Assembly (NCBI GenBank): GCA_016927495.1
Contig: JAFGMP010000014.1
Coordinates: forward strand, 1 to 35,658
Direction: 5' to 3'
Source of the DNA: Candidatus Latescibacterota bacterium
GTDB taxonomy: Bacteria > Latescibacterota > Latescibacteria > Latescibacterales > Latescibacteraceae
DNA length: 35,658 nucleotides
Made by a program: the position numbers and the translations under genes. Shown piece by piece: positions 7,860-16,158 of the stretch (within the stretch, counting starts at the first letter, position 1; every line of letters starts with the position of its first letter). The notes beneath the pieces are model-generated. The model ran no database searches, was not told where the DNA came from, and saw only the letters and a list, made by a program, of their open reading frames with translations.

Positions 7860-9437
7860 TTAATAAATCGACCAAATAAGAAGTCCAGCTACGGTAAAAA
7901 ATATGCCGGCAAGTCCGAGTTTTACCATTCCAACCTTTGTTTCCATAATTTTTGCCACCGAGTTTGATGATACTCCCGTATAGACAATCCCAAAAACGAC
8001 GAGAAGCGGAATGATAAAAAATAGATTATACAAGAGAAGATAGAAACCTGCCGTCACACGAGATCCTGCATTGCCAAGCATAAAAATTATTGTCGGTAAA
8101 TAAACCTGACCGGTACAGGCTAACTCAAGAATAGACACCATAAAACCGGCTACTATAGCACCTGCGACAATACCTTGCATCCTGACATTTTCACGAATTG
8201 TCGTATGAATTCGCTTTTTCAGAAAAGTCGGAAGCTGAAGAGCCATTTCAGAGGTATTTCCCGCGCGGGCTTTAAAATAATCTGCGATACTCAGAAATCC
8301 GAAGATTATACAAAGAATTGCAGTACCACCGAATATAAATTTAGCTAAAACATCTATATTTGCCATACTTTTTATTATGTTAAAAAAACCGAGGCCTACA
8401 AGAAAATAAGTTAAAAACACCGAAAAGGAGAACGCGAAACCAACCACAAGAATTTCTCTACCTTTCCGACCCACCATACCGAGATAAGAAACAAAGAATA
8501 ATAATGTCGCAAATGCGCATGGATTCACACCGTCTCCAAGCCCGGCAAGAGCAACGACGATTAATCCGAACGACTGAAATTTTGCATGTATCATGTTTTC
8601 TGCTTGTTTCAACTCCGTATCGCTGAAATATTCCCAGCTGGGTTCAGCTCCATTTACCGAGTACATTACAACAAGCCCTGATAATTTTTCACGTGAGATA
8701 TCTTTAGCCAATATAAAACTATTTCCGGTAAAAAATACGGGGGTACTCATAAGCTCTTTTTCAGGTACACCGGTTTTTAATCCAAGAGCTGCGGCAATTA
8801 ACTTGTTTTTTTTGATTTCAATATCAAATTTATGCACTGAAACATTGGTGTATGTTTGTTCCAACCACGAAATAATTTCCAGTGCCCTGCCACATTTTTT
8901 GCATCCCTGTTCGAAAAAATATGCCAGATGCACTTTATTGTCCGATTGCATCTGAACAGGTTCGAATTCTTCGGGCATCCGTGCTTTCACCTCCCTGTCG
9001 TTTGCCCACATCGAATCCGGATTGGCAAGATATGCCTTAACCAGCGATTCGAGTTGAAGCACAACAGGGATCTCCCCCTCCACCATCGTTCCCATAAAAT
9101 AAATTGCAGGATACCCTTTATCTGCCTCGATGATGTTTACCCGCGATTCCAATGCGAATAGTGAATCAATATTTGCCAGTTCTTCCACATCGAGTTCGAT
9201 AAAGTTGATATAATGTGAATATTTTTCAAGAAAACCGGGTAAAAATTCACGTTTGACATTCTGACATTCATCGCAACCTTCGGAATAGAAATAGAGCATA
9301 TCCGGTTTGGTATTTTCTACACCGGCCACAACCGGTGAAATAAATAAGGTAATTACTAAAAGAAACATTAATAGTCGTAATGGTAATTTGTTCGTTACAA
9401 ATCTGATGTCTAACGACATACATTTTTTATCATGCAT
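7860..9437 (-). CDS. Membrane thiol-disulfide protein: two N-terminal thioredoxin-like domains plus DsbD/CcdA-like membrane domain
   Basis: From the ATG at 9437 (AAGG eight bases upstream) the protein has 525 residues; an ATG at 9461 in frame has no visible ribosome site. A signal or anchor helix (LLMFLLVITLFISPVVAG) is followed by a thioredoxin-like domain with SEGCDEC (Cys55, Cys58) and a cis-Pro region GYPAIYF. A second such domain has EQGCKKC (Cys179, Cys182) and STPVFF. From about residue 285 there are six or so membrane helices with the DsbD/CcdA cysteines in GDGVNPCAF (Cys307) and LELACTGQVY (Cys441). It should carry electrons across the inner membrane to periplasmic thiols, possibly for cytochrome c maturation. 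The order, with both soluble domains before the membrane domain, differs from classic DsbD. Confidence 0.85.
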   Translation of the reverse strand: MHDKKCMSLDIRFVTNKLPLRLLMFLLVITLFISPVVAGVENTKPDMLYFYSEGCDECQNVKREFLPGFLEKYSHYINFIELDVEELANIDSLFALESRVNIIEADKGYPAIYFMGTMVEGEIPVVLQLESLVKAYLANPDSMWANDREVKARMPEEFEPVQMQSDNKVHLAYFFEQGCKKCGRALEIISWLEQTYTNVSVHKFDIEIKKNKLIAAALGLKTGVPEKELMSTPVFFTGNSFILAKDISREKLSGLVVMYSVNGAEPSWEYFSDTELKQAENMIHAKFQSFGLIVVALAGLGDGVNPCAFATLLFFVSYLGMVGRKGREILVVGFAFSFSVFLTYFLVGLGFFNIIKSMANIDVLAKFIFGGTAILCIIFGFLSIADYFKARAGNTSEMALQLPTFLKKRIHTTIRENVRMQGIVAGAIVAGFMVSILELACTGQVYLPTIIFMLGNAGSRVTAGFYLLLYNLFFIIPLLVVFGIVYTGVSSNSVAKIMETKVGMVKLGLAGIFFTVAGLLIWSIY

Positions 9438-9491
9438 ATTCAAAACCTTGTTTATGACCATTCAGATAATATGTCAAATAGTTATACAATT

Positions 9492-10565
9492 TTATAATTC
9501 GACTAATGTTTTCGAAATATTGGTCAGATTTTCACACCGGTTATCTTTCACCACAATCATATCTTCGATTCTGACTCCCCCCCACCCTGATATATAAATA
9601 CCCGGTTCTACCGTAACAACAACGTTATTTTGTAAAAAACCCTCGGATTTTTTTGATAACACAGGATTTTCATGAACCTCAAGACCCACACCATGGCCAA
9701 GCGAATGAACAAATTTATCTCCATACCCCTCACTAATTATCGATTTACGGGCGATATTATCAACATCGGCACACTTTACACCGCTGTGTATTCCTTCAAT
9801 AGCTGCTAACTGGGCATTAAGTACAGCATTATAAACCTTTTTTTGTTCCCTGCTCGCCTTACCAAACACAACCGTTCTCGTCATATCGGACGCATAACCG
9901 TTGACAACAGTTCCCATATCGAACAGAACCAGGTCACCGGGTGAAATTTTTCTTCGTCCGCCGACTGCATGAGGTTTGGATGTATTAGGTCCCGAGGCAA
10001 CTATTGTATTGAATGCCGACCTCTCACCGCCTGACCTTCTGAAAAGGTAATCAATTTCAATCGCAAGATCACATTCCTCAACACCATCTTTGACCATTGA
10101 CAATACACGGGTATACACTTTTTCGGATATTGCCTGGGCATGTTTGATATATTCAATTTCATGAGATGATTTGATCTCACGAAATCCTTCTATGATATTA
10201 TTTTGAGGAAGCAGTTCGAATTCCGAGAGGGTGTTTTTTAGTTTTGTATACGATGTAAATGTAGTTTTATCTGATTCGAAACCAATTCTTTTCCCCAACG
10301 CTGACGCATCAAGTTCGGAAAAACTTTTATATATATCATCCTGTAATTCTATAACCTCGAACACTTCATCAACAACATTGCGCGCTTCTTCTACGTATAG
10401 TGAATTGGTATAAAAGAGCGCTTGTTTCTGACTGATAATAACATAACCGAAATCTCCGCTGAATCCCGTGAGATAACGAATATTTGGAGTATGAGATATG
10501 ATGAGAGAATCAATGTCAGACTCACCCATTTTATTTCGTATTTTTTGAAGTATAGTATGACTCAT
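9492..10565 (-). CDS. M24-family aminopeptidase P / Xaa-Pro peptidase
   Basis: The 357-residue protein has the creatinase-like N-domain (residues 1-125, including NIRYLTGFSG and FYTNSLYVEEA) and a pita-bread catalytic domain. The five metal ligands are present: Asp216 in LFDMGTVV, Asp227 in ASDMTRT, His291 in GHGVGLEVHE, Glu320 in TVEPGIY, and Glu334 in RIEDM. It should cleave N-terminal residues before proline, or Xaa-Pro dipeptides, in the cytoplasm. The ATG overlaps the stop of the acidic TPR gene by four bases, so translation is likely coupled. The length is typical of bacterial PepQ/YpdF-type enzymes. Exact specificity is not decidable here. Confidence 0.92.
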   Translation of the reverse strand: MSHTILQKIRNKMGESDIDSLIISHTPNIRYLTGFSGDFGYVIISQKQALFYTNSLYVEEARNVVDEVFEVIELQDDIYKSFSELDASALGKRIGFESDKTTFTSYTKLKNTLSEFELLPQNNIIEGFREIKSSHEIEYIKHAQAISEKVYTRVLSMVKDGVEECDLAIEIDYLFRRSGGERSAFNTIVASGPNTSKPHAVGGRRKISPGDLVLFDMGTVVNGYASDMTRTVVFGKASREQKKVYNAVLNAQLAAIEGIHSGVKCADVDNIARKSIISEGYGDKFVHSLGHGVGLEVHENPVLSKKSEGFLQNNVVVTVEPGIYISGWGGVRIEDMIVVKDNRCENLTNISKTLVEL

Positions 10566-13500
10566 GAATCTTCAGATGCTTGATCAGACATTGATTCCAA
10601 TTCTTGCAGTCTATTAATCAGTTTATAATTATCGGGATTTTTTCTATATAGAGTTTTATATATATCAATTGCACGACTCACAAATCCTTGCGAAACATAA
10701 ATTTCTGCCATTGTTGCAGTAGCACCTTCTACAGCAGAACTTTCATCAGATGATACCAAGCCAGATGATTTATCAATATTATCATTAATACTTTCGCTGA
10801 TATCGGCGTCAGATTCCTCGAATTCCGGATATTCATTCAAAGTATGAACATATTCTTCATAAAGGTCGTCCAGCGTCTCGCTGCCGACATCAATTGCCAT
10901 TTTACTATCGGATTGAATGAATGCCTCATGCGAGCCGCTTACATAATTATCGATTCCATAGTTATCGGGCTTTTCCGATACCGGTGACTCAGATATATGT
11001 TCATTTTCTTCGGTGACAAAATCAATGTGATCACCGGGAATTTCCTTAATTTCTTCAGCATACCGATCATTTTTACTTTTTGATATTTCAATAAATGCCT
11101 CATCATAGATATCGGCATCATTGAAGTCAGAAGTCAACTCACCGTCTTCGATTAATTCAGTCGGTCTCTCGATACTATTTCTTTCTTTTGACTTTTCTCT
11201 GGCTGCATGCACATCCATAAAGACATCATCTACATCAATTGTTTTATCACCGATGCCAGATTCATAACCTTCAAGTATATCGGAATAATCAATCCCTTTG
11301 TCCGTATCATCCAGAAGGTCGGGAGAGTCTTCTTCACTGCCGTTTTCTGTTTCGCTCAGCATCTCGACCTCTTCATCGCTCAATTTCCCAAAGTCGCCCT
11401 CGATTCCGGTAATATTAACACCATGATCTTCATCCGGTATATCCAGACCATCCTCAATATCGTCAAGAGGTGAATCCTCAGTTTTTTCAAATTCATCAAG
11501 GTCGATCGCGTCAATTTCGGTTTCATCAATCAGTTCTTCCTGTGGTTCACCAATGGCAAGAAGTTCGGCTCGTTCCTTATTACTTAAAACCGGTTCGGAA
11601 TCCCGGTCGATTGTCGATTCGGTTTTGAAAGTCGCAGGGTTATATTCTCCTGTTTCTTCAATTTCAAGCACAACCTCATCATTTTCTGCCATGCCGGCCG
11701 AATCCAGCGCAGCGATTTCTTTTTCGACTACAGACTCTTCGAATTCAGGTACATCCTCGGGTATTACCTCTTCCCATTCTTCAATATCAGATTCAACAGC
11801 AATATCTTCTTTAAAAGTTTCGATTTTGTCCGATTCATCTTTAAAATAACTCATGAGATTTTGGATATTTTCATGAAACTCAACAAACGGAAACTCGTTG
11901 ACTGCCGACCTGTCAATGGTATCTTTAACTTCTGTCGCAGAATTTTCCATCGCCGATACTGTTTCCATTTCAATCGTGTGATCCGAAATTTCATTCATTT
12001 CCACAACAGCATCGATGTCTACAGGTTCGATTGAATCATTATATTTCATTGTATCTTCAGGCTCTGTAATACCTTCAGCAACAATATTTACCGCTTCGGA
12101 AGAGGTTTCTACCTCTTCTTCAGACACCTCATTTGTAAAATCCCCTAAGTCACCTACGGATTCGATTGTTTCTTCTTCTTTTATAGTAACTTCTGTTTCT
12201 GCAATACCTGTAGCCCCAACTGCTCCCGGTTCGGAAACGATATCTGATCCTTGATCGAAGATTTCAACGCCCTGTTCTTCAAATTGATTGCCATCCATAT
12301 CTGCAGTGGGTTCGACCCGCTCATAATTCCCGGTATCCGTTGCCTCAAATTCGACCGTTTCTTCTCCCGGAGATTCGATATCCGCATCACCGGAAACATT
12401 TGTGATTTCTTCATCAATTTCTTCATCGGAGAATGATTCGAGAATCGATTGATAATCTTCAGCTTCCGTTCTTTTTTCTTCTTCCTCCAAAGCTTTAAAA
12501 ACTCCGGAAGTGATTTCATTAATCTCAGTGCTATCCTCTTTGTCCGTTTTATCGACTGACCCGAAAGAATCGGCAACATCAGCCTCGGCTGCCATTTCGG
12601 AATCGACTTCAACCGTATTATCTGCCACTATTTTTTCCTCAGTGGAAGAGATATCTGATGATAATGATGATTCGATATCAGCTTCAAAGGATTGTTCATC
12701 CTGATCGATATCGATAGATTCCTGCGGTATCATAATTTGAGAATCTATTTCACTGATTACATCTTCATGACCTTCATAAACAAACGTATCGCCGCTTTCC
12801 GCAAAATCTTCTCCGCTTGTTGTTTCTGACTGTACTTTTTCTTCGGCAATAACCTCTTCTGCCATTGATTCATCATCATAATCGACAAACGATTTCAGCA
12901 GCGCATCAAAATCATCACCATCATTATCATCTCCGACGACTTCTTCATTCTTTATTGTTTTATAAACTCCTGAAATAAAAGTATCACCAGGTTTTACATC
13001 TCCGTTTTGTACTGCGGGTATTTCCCCGGATTGCGAATCTTCAAATTCAGCATCGATTGAAGGAATTCCCGATGTTATCTCAATTTCAAAATCATCTGCA
13101 AAAACAGGTTCATCCGATACTTCCTTAATAATTTCCGTAACAGCAGTTCCGTCAAGTGCTTTATTCTCATCGAAAAATAAAATGTTACGGTCCTCTCCGG
13201 ATTCATATACTTCATTTATTGCTTCGGTTGTTTCGTCTGCAAGTCTCAGATCTGCCGGCTTATCTTTCATGGATAAAGCCTGTTCAAGCGCATTACGTAT
13301 TTCGACATTGTCCGGTTCGAACTTAGCAGTTGTGGTTAAATATCTTTGTGCTTCTTTTTGATTATTTATCCGAAGAAAAAATTTACCGTAATTGAATAAA
13401 TCTCTTGGTATTTGAGGATCGATGTTCAGCGCGGTTTTCCATTCGGCTGCGGCTCCCTCAAGGGACTTTTGTTCATACAGTATTTCCGCAAGCACAGAAT

Positions 13501-13651
13501 GTCCAAAAGCATAAGACGGATTTGTTCTGATACCCTTTTTAAGAATCTTTATTGCCGTATTAATATCACCCTTTTTAGCCAACTGTTCAGCATAACGGGC
13601 AAATATAACAGAACCCGGATTGTCTTTCAAAATTTCTTCCGGCTTTTTCAC
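10562..13651 (-). CDS. Very acidic TPR protein (about 1030 residues)
   Basis: The start codon is GTG at 13651. Residues 1-125 form about three TPR units (NPGSVIFARYAEQLAKKGDI, YAFGHSVLAEILYEQKSLEG, RDLFNYGKFFLRINNQKEA). Residues about 140-960 are dominated by Asp, Glu and Ser and are probably disordered. They include a short repeated block: SGVYKTIKNEE...DDFDALLKSF (227-255) and SGVFKALEEEE...EDYQSILESF (382-407). The C-terminus has one more TPR-like unit (MAEIYVSQGFVSRAIDIYKTLYR) that reads like a conserved docking tail. There is no signal peptide or membrane helix. A scaffold or assembly role is inferred. It is the first gene of an operon with the M24 peptidase. Confidence 0.82.
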   Translation of the reverse strand: MKKPEEILKDNPGSVIFARYAEQLAKKGDINTAIKILKKGIRTNPSYAFGHSVLAEILYEQKSLEGAAAEWKTALNIDPQIPRDLFNYGKFFLRINNQKEAQRYLTTTAKFEPDNVEIRNALEQALSMKDKPADLRLADETTEAINEVYESGEDRNILFFDENKALDGTAVTEIIKEVSDEPVFADDFEIEITSGIPSIDAEFEDSQSGEIPAVQNGDVKPGDTFISGVYKTIKNEEVVGDDNDGDDFDALLKSFVDYDDESMAEEVIAEEKVQSETTSGEDFAESGDTFVYEGHEDVISEIDSQIMIPQESIDIDQDEQSFEADIESSLSSDISSTEEKIVADNTVEVDSEMAAEADVADSFGSVDKTDKEDSTEINEITSGVFKALEEEEKRTEAEDYQSILESFSDEEIDEEITNVSGDADIESPGEETVEFEATDTGNYERVEPTADMDGNQFEEQGVEIFDQGSDIVSEPGAVGATGIAETEVTIKEEETIESVGDLGDFTNEVSEEEVETSSEAVNIVAEGITEPEDTMKYNDSIEPVDIDAVVEMNEISDHTIEMETVSAMENSATEVKDTIDRSAVNEFPFVEFHENIQNLMSYFKDESDKIETFKEDIAVESDIEEWEEVIPEDVPEFEESVVEKEIAALDSAGMAENDEVVLEIEETGEYNPATFKTESTIDRDSEPVLSNKERAELLAIGEPQEELIDETEIDAIDLDEFEKTEDSPLDDIEDGLDIPDEDHGVNITGIEGDFGKLSDEEVEMLSETENGSEEDSPDLLDDTDKGIDYSDILEGYESGIGDKTIDVDDVFMDVHAAREKSKERNSIERPTELIEDGELTSDFNDADIYDEAFIEISKSKNDRYAEEIKEIPGDHIDFVTEENEHISESPVSEKPDNYGIDNYVSGSHEAFIQSDSKMAIDVGSETLDDLYEEYVHTLNEYPEFEESDADISESINDNIDKSSGLVSSDESSAVEGATATMAEIYVSQGFVSRAIDIYKTLYRKNPDNYKLINRLQELESMSDQASEDS

Positions 13652-13659
13652 TCGAATCG

Positions 13660-13666
13660 CCCCCCC
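13660..13666 (-). promoter_or_regulatory. G7 run in the ribosome-binding position of the TPR gene
   Basis: On the minus strand seven consecutive G residues end eight bases before the GTG start, exactly where a Shine-Dalgarno should be. No better ribosome site is visible. A homopolymer here can change length by slippage, which would alter spacing and translation; that is a possibility only. Confidence 0.4.
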
Positions 13667-14132
13667 GGCAGTATATTGCTTGATCTCTTTATATTTCAGA
13701 ATATCTTCGACAACGTACAGGACGTTATATCACATAATAAATATATATAAGGCTATGAAGTCAATCATAATTATCCGCTAAAATGTATTCACACCGTAAT
13801 AGTTTTTCAATAAAAAAATCGAAATTTATTAAACATAAAATAATTTTTGTTTAGATTATCGTTTTGATGTTATTATCTTTAAAAAAAGAAATTCCCGGCA
13901 TTTCGTCGCCTGATTATAATAATTATGTTATATATAAACAAGAATGTATGGATAACCTATGACTATGATATACCTCCCAGTTAATCATTATATCCACCTT
14001 TTTCCGACTTTTTGATTGGTACAAATCGTTTAATCGGATACGGAAATTATTAATTGAATTTTACATCCAAACAACTGCCAGGTAATCTTTAATAACACTT
14101 TTTCAATTGGAAATTTTTTAGGAGCATAGATA
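13667..14132. other. Divergent intergenic region between TPR and dehydrogenase operons
   Basis: This AT-rich gap separates two divergent operons and must carry both promoters. I see several TATAAT-like boxes (for example near 13914-13935), but none with a convincing -35 partner. AGGAG at about 14120 is the ribosome site for the E1-alpha gene. I see no open frame, tRNA or strong hairpin. Confidence 0.5.
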
Positions 14133-15092
14133 ATGTATTCAAAAGAATTTTTAACAAATTTGTATAGGCAACTTTTTACTATTCGTATTTTTGAATCCCG
14201 ATGTATACAGCTTTATCGAAAAGGATTGATCCGCGGTTATTTTCATCCCTATCTCGGTGAAGAGGCCATTGCAGTTGGAGTATGTGCCGCACTTAAAAAA
14301 AATGACTATATAACAAGCACACACCGTGGTCACGGCCATTGTATTGCACGAGGTGCAGATATCAACCGAATGGTCGCCGAGCTTCTTGGGAAAAAAACCG
14401 GTTATTGTCGGGGGCTCGGGGGCTCCATGCACATTGCAGATCATTCCGGTGGAAATATAGGGGCCAACGGAATTGTGGGGGGAGGTATACCTCTCGGAAC
14501 AGGAGCGGCTCTTGGCATCTCGATACGTAACGAAGACAGGGTATCGGTTGTTTTTACCTCAGATGGGGCGACAAATAACGGTGTATTTGGGGAATCGCTC
14601 AATCTTGCGGCAATCTGGAACCTTCCATTGCTCATAGTAGTGGAAAACAATCAGTATGCAGTCTCGACCCCGATCGATAAATCGACCCGTGAACCCGACA
14701 TATATAAGCGGTGTATAGGCTATTGCGTCGACAGCTCTGTTGTGGACGGTAACGATGTACTCGAAGTTTATGAGCAGGCACAAAAAGCTGTTGAAAAATG
14801 CCGCAGCGGTAAAGGGCCGATCCTGATCGAGGCAAAAACATACCGTCACGGAGGGCATCATGTTAACGATCCGGGACATTATATGCCGAAAGAACAACTG
14901 GAGTATTATAAATCCAAAGATCCGGTCGTTAAGGGACGATCCCTTTTATTGGAATCAGGCGCTGTAAGTGAGAAAGAAATTGTCAGTATCGAAGAAACTG
15001 TAAAACGTGAATTTGAAGAGGCTGTTGATTTTGCTCAGGAAAGCCCTGAAATGACAGTAGATGAATTCAGGGCAATAGGGGAGGTCTATTAA
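14133..15092 (+). CDS. 2-oxoacid/acetoin dehydrogenase E1 component, alpha subunit
   Basis: The 319-residue protein is a thiamine-diphosphate-dependent E1-alpha of normal length. It shows YFHPYLGEEAIAVG near the N-terminus, the R-G-H-G-H entry loop (STHRGHGHCIARG), LGGSMHIAD, and the TPP/Mg motif SDGATNNGVFGESLN ... NNQYAVSTP (143-180). The usual GDG is SDG here. The later loop reads YRHGGHHVNDPGHY; GHHxxDP is typical of acetoin-dehydrogenase-like E1-alpha, while pyruvate enzymes often have GHS. With the beta subunit it decarboxylates a 2-oxoacid or cleaves acetoin and transfers the acyl group to E2 lipoamide. AGGAG lies eight bases upstream. The stop overlaps the beta-subunit start by one base. 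Confidence 0.93.
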   Translation: MYSKEFLTNLYRQLFTIRIFESRCIQLYRKGLIRGYFHPYLGEEAIAVGVCAALKKNDYITSTHRGHGHCIARGADINRMVAELLGKKTGYCRGLGGSMHIADHSGGNIGANGIVGGGIPLGTGAALGISIRNEDRVSVVFTSDGATNNGVFGESLNLAAIWNLPLLIVVENNQYAVSTPIDKSTREPDIYKRCIGYCVDSSVVDGNDVLEVYEQAQKAVEKCRSGKGPILIEAKTYRHGGHHVNDPGHYMPKEQLEYYKSKDPVVKGRSLLLESGAVSEKEIVSIEETVKREFEEAVDFAQESPEMTVDEFRAIGEVY

Positions 15093-16096
15093 TGAATCAG
15101 GCAGTAACCGGAAAAAATCAACAGAAGAGAAATATAATGTACCGCGAGGCTCTCAATGAGGCTTTACGGGAGGAAATGCGCCGTGATCCATCTGTTTTTG
15201 TTATGGGTGTTGGCATCGCCGAACGCGGAGGGTCATACAAAGTAACCGCAGGTTTGCTTGAAGAATTCGGCGGAAAAAGAGTCATCGATACACCGATTGC
15301 AGAGGCAAGTTTCACCGGTTTGGGTGTGGGTGCCGCTATTACGGGTATGCGGCCGGTTGTGGAAATCCTTTTTATTGATTTCACTTTACTCACCCTGGAT
15401 CAAGTCATAAATCAGGCCGCAAAGTATAAGTTCATGACTGGGGATACCCGTTCGGTTCCCCTGGTACTCAGAACACAGGGAGGTGTCGGCAACGGCCTTG
15501 CCGCCCAGCATTCCCAAAGCCTTGAAGCACTATTCTATCATATACCCGGTCTGAAACTTGTTATGCCCTCGACTCCGTATGATGCCAAAGGGCTTCTCAA
15601 AAGCGCCATACGCTGCGATGATCCTGTAATTTTCATTGAGCATAAACTCCTCTATATGAACGAGGGTGAAGTTCCTGAGGATGACTATTGTATCGAGTTA
15701 GGGAAAGGGGATATCAAACGAAGCGGTAAAGACGTTACGCTTATCGCCTGGTCGAACATGGTTCCACGGTCACTCTCGGCAGCCCAAAAACTTGCTGAGG
15801 ACGGTATCGATGTCGAGGTAATCGATCCGCGTACGCTGGTACCTCTCGATAAAGAGTTGATACTTGAATCGGTACGGAAAACCGAACATGTCGTTATCGT
15901 TCAGGAAGCGGTCAGAAGAGGAGGTATCGCCTCCGATATCGCATCAATAATTCAGGCGGAGGCATTCGATTATCTCGATGCTCCCATCGAAATTATTGCC
16001 GGTATGAATACTCCCATACCTTTCAATCTGATACTGGAAAGCGCCTGTATCCCACAGGAAACCGATATCGTTGAATCGGTAAAAAAATGTATGTGA
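15092..16096 (+). CDS. 2-oxoacid/acetoin dehydrogenase E1 component, beta subunit
   Basis: The 334-residue protein matches E1-beta in length and pattern: REALNEALREEMRRDPSVFV, DTPIAEASFTGLGVGAAITG, MRPVVEILFIDF, QGGVGNGLAAQHSQSLEALF, PGLKLVMPSTPYDAKGLL, and DPVIFIEHKLLY. The C-terminal half has VEVIDPRTLVPLDKE and the conserved VIVQEAVRRGG. It forms the heterotetramer with the alpha subunit encoded directly before it. The ATG shares one base with the alpha stop (TAATG). About 15 extra residues precede the usual first block (MYREALNEAL); an internal Met at residue 16 (position 15137) could also be used. Substrate is not settled between pyruvate, acetoin and branched-chain oxoacids. Confidence 0.93.
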   Translation: MNQAVTGKNQQKRNIMYREALNEALREEMRRDPSVFVMGVGIAERGGSYKVTAGLLEEFGGKRVIDTPIAEASFTGLGVGAAITGMRPVVEILFIDFTLLTLDQVINQAAKYKFMTGDTRSVPLVLRTQGGVGNGLAAQHSQSLEALFYHIPGLKLVMPSTPYDAKGLLKSAIRCDDPVIFIEHKLLYMNEGEVPEDDYCIELGKGDIKRSGKDVTLIAWSNMVPRSLSAAQKLAEDGIDVEVIDPRTLVPLDKELILESVRKTEHVVIVQEAVRRGGIASDIASIIQAEAFDYLDAPIEIIAGMNTPIPFNLILESACIPQETDIVESVKKCM

Positions 16097-16158
16097 TTTA
16101 ACGAAAATAAAATATTACATATATCATGTGAAACACAGCCATAAAAAGAGAGATATAT

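Noticed and set aside
11553-12254. Ser-rich plus-strand frames opposite the acidic TPR gene
   Set aside because: They are mirror readings of GAA/GAT-rich codons (TTC/ATC) and have low-complexity Ser/Thr content without start signals.
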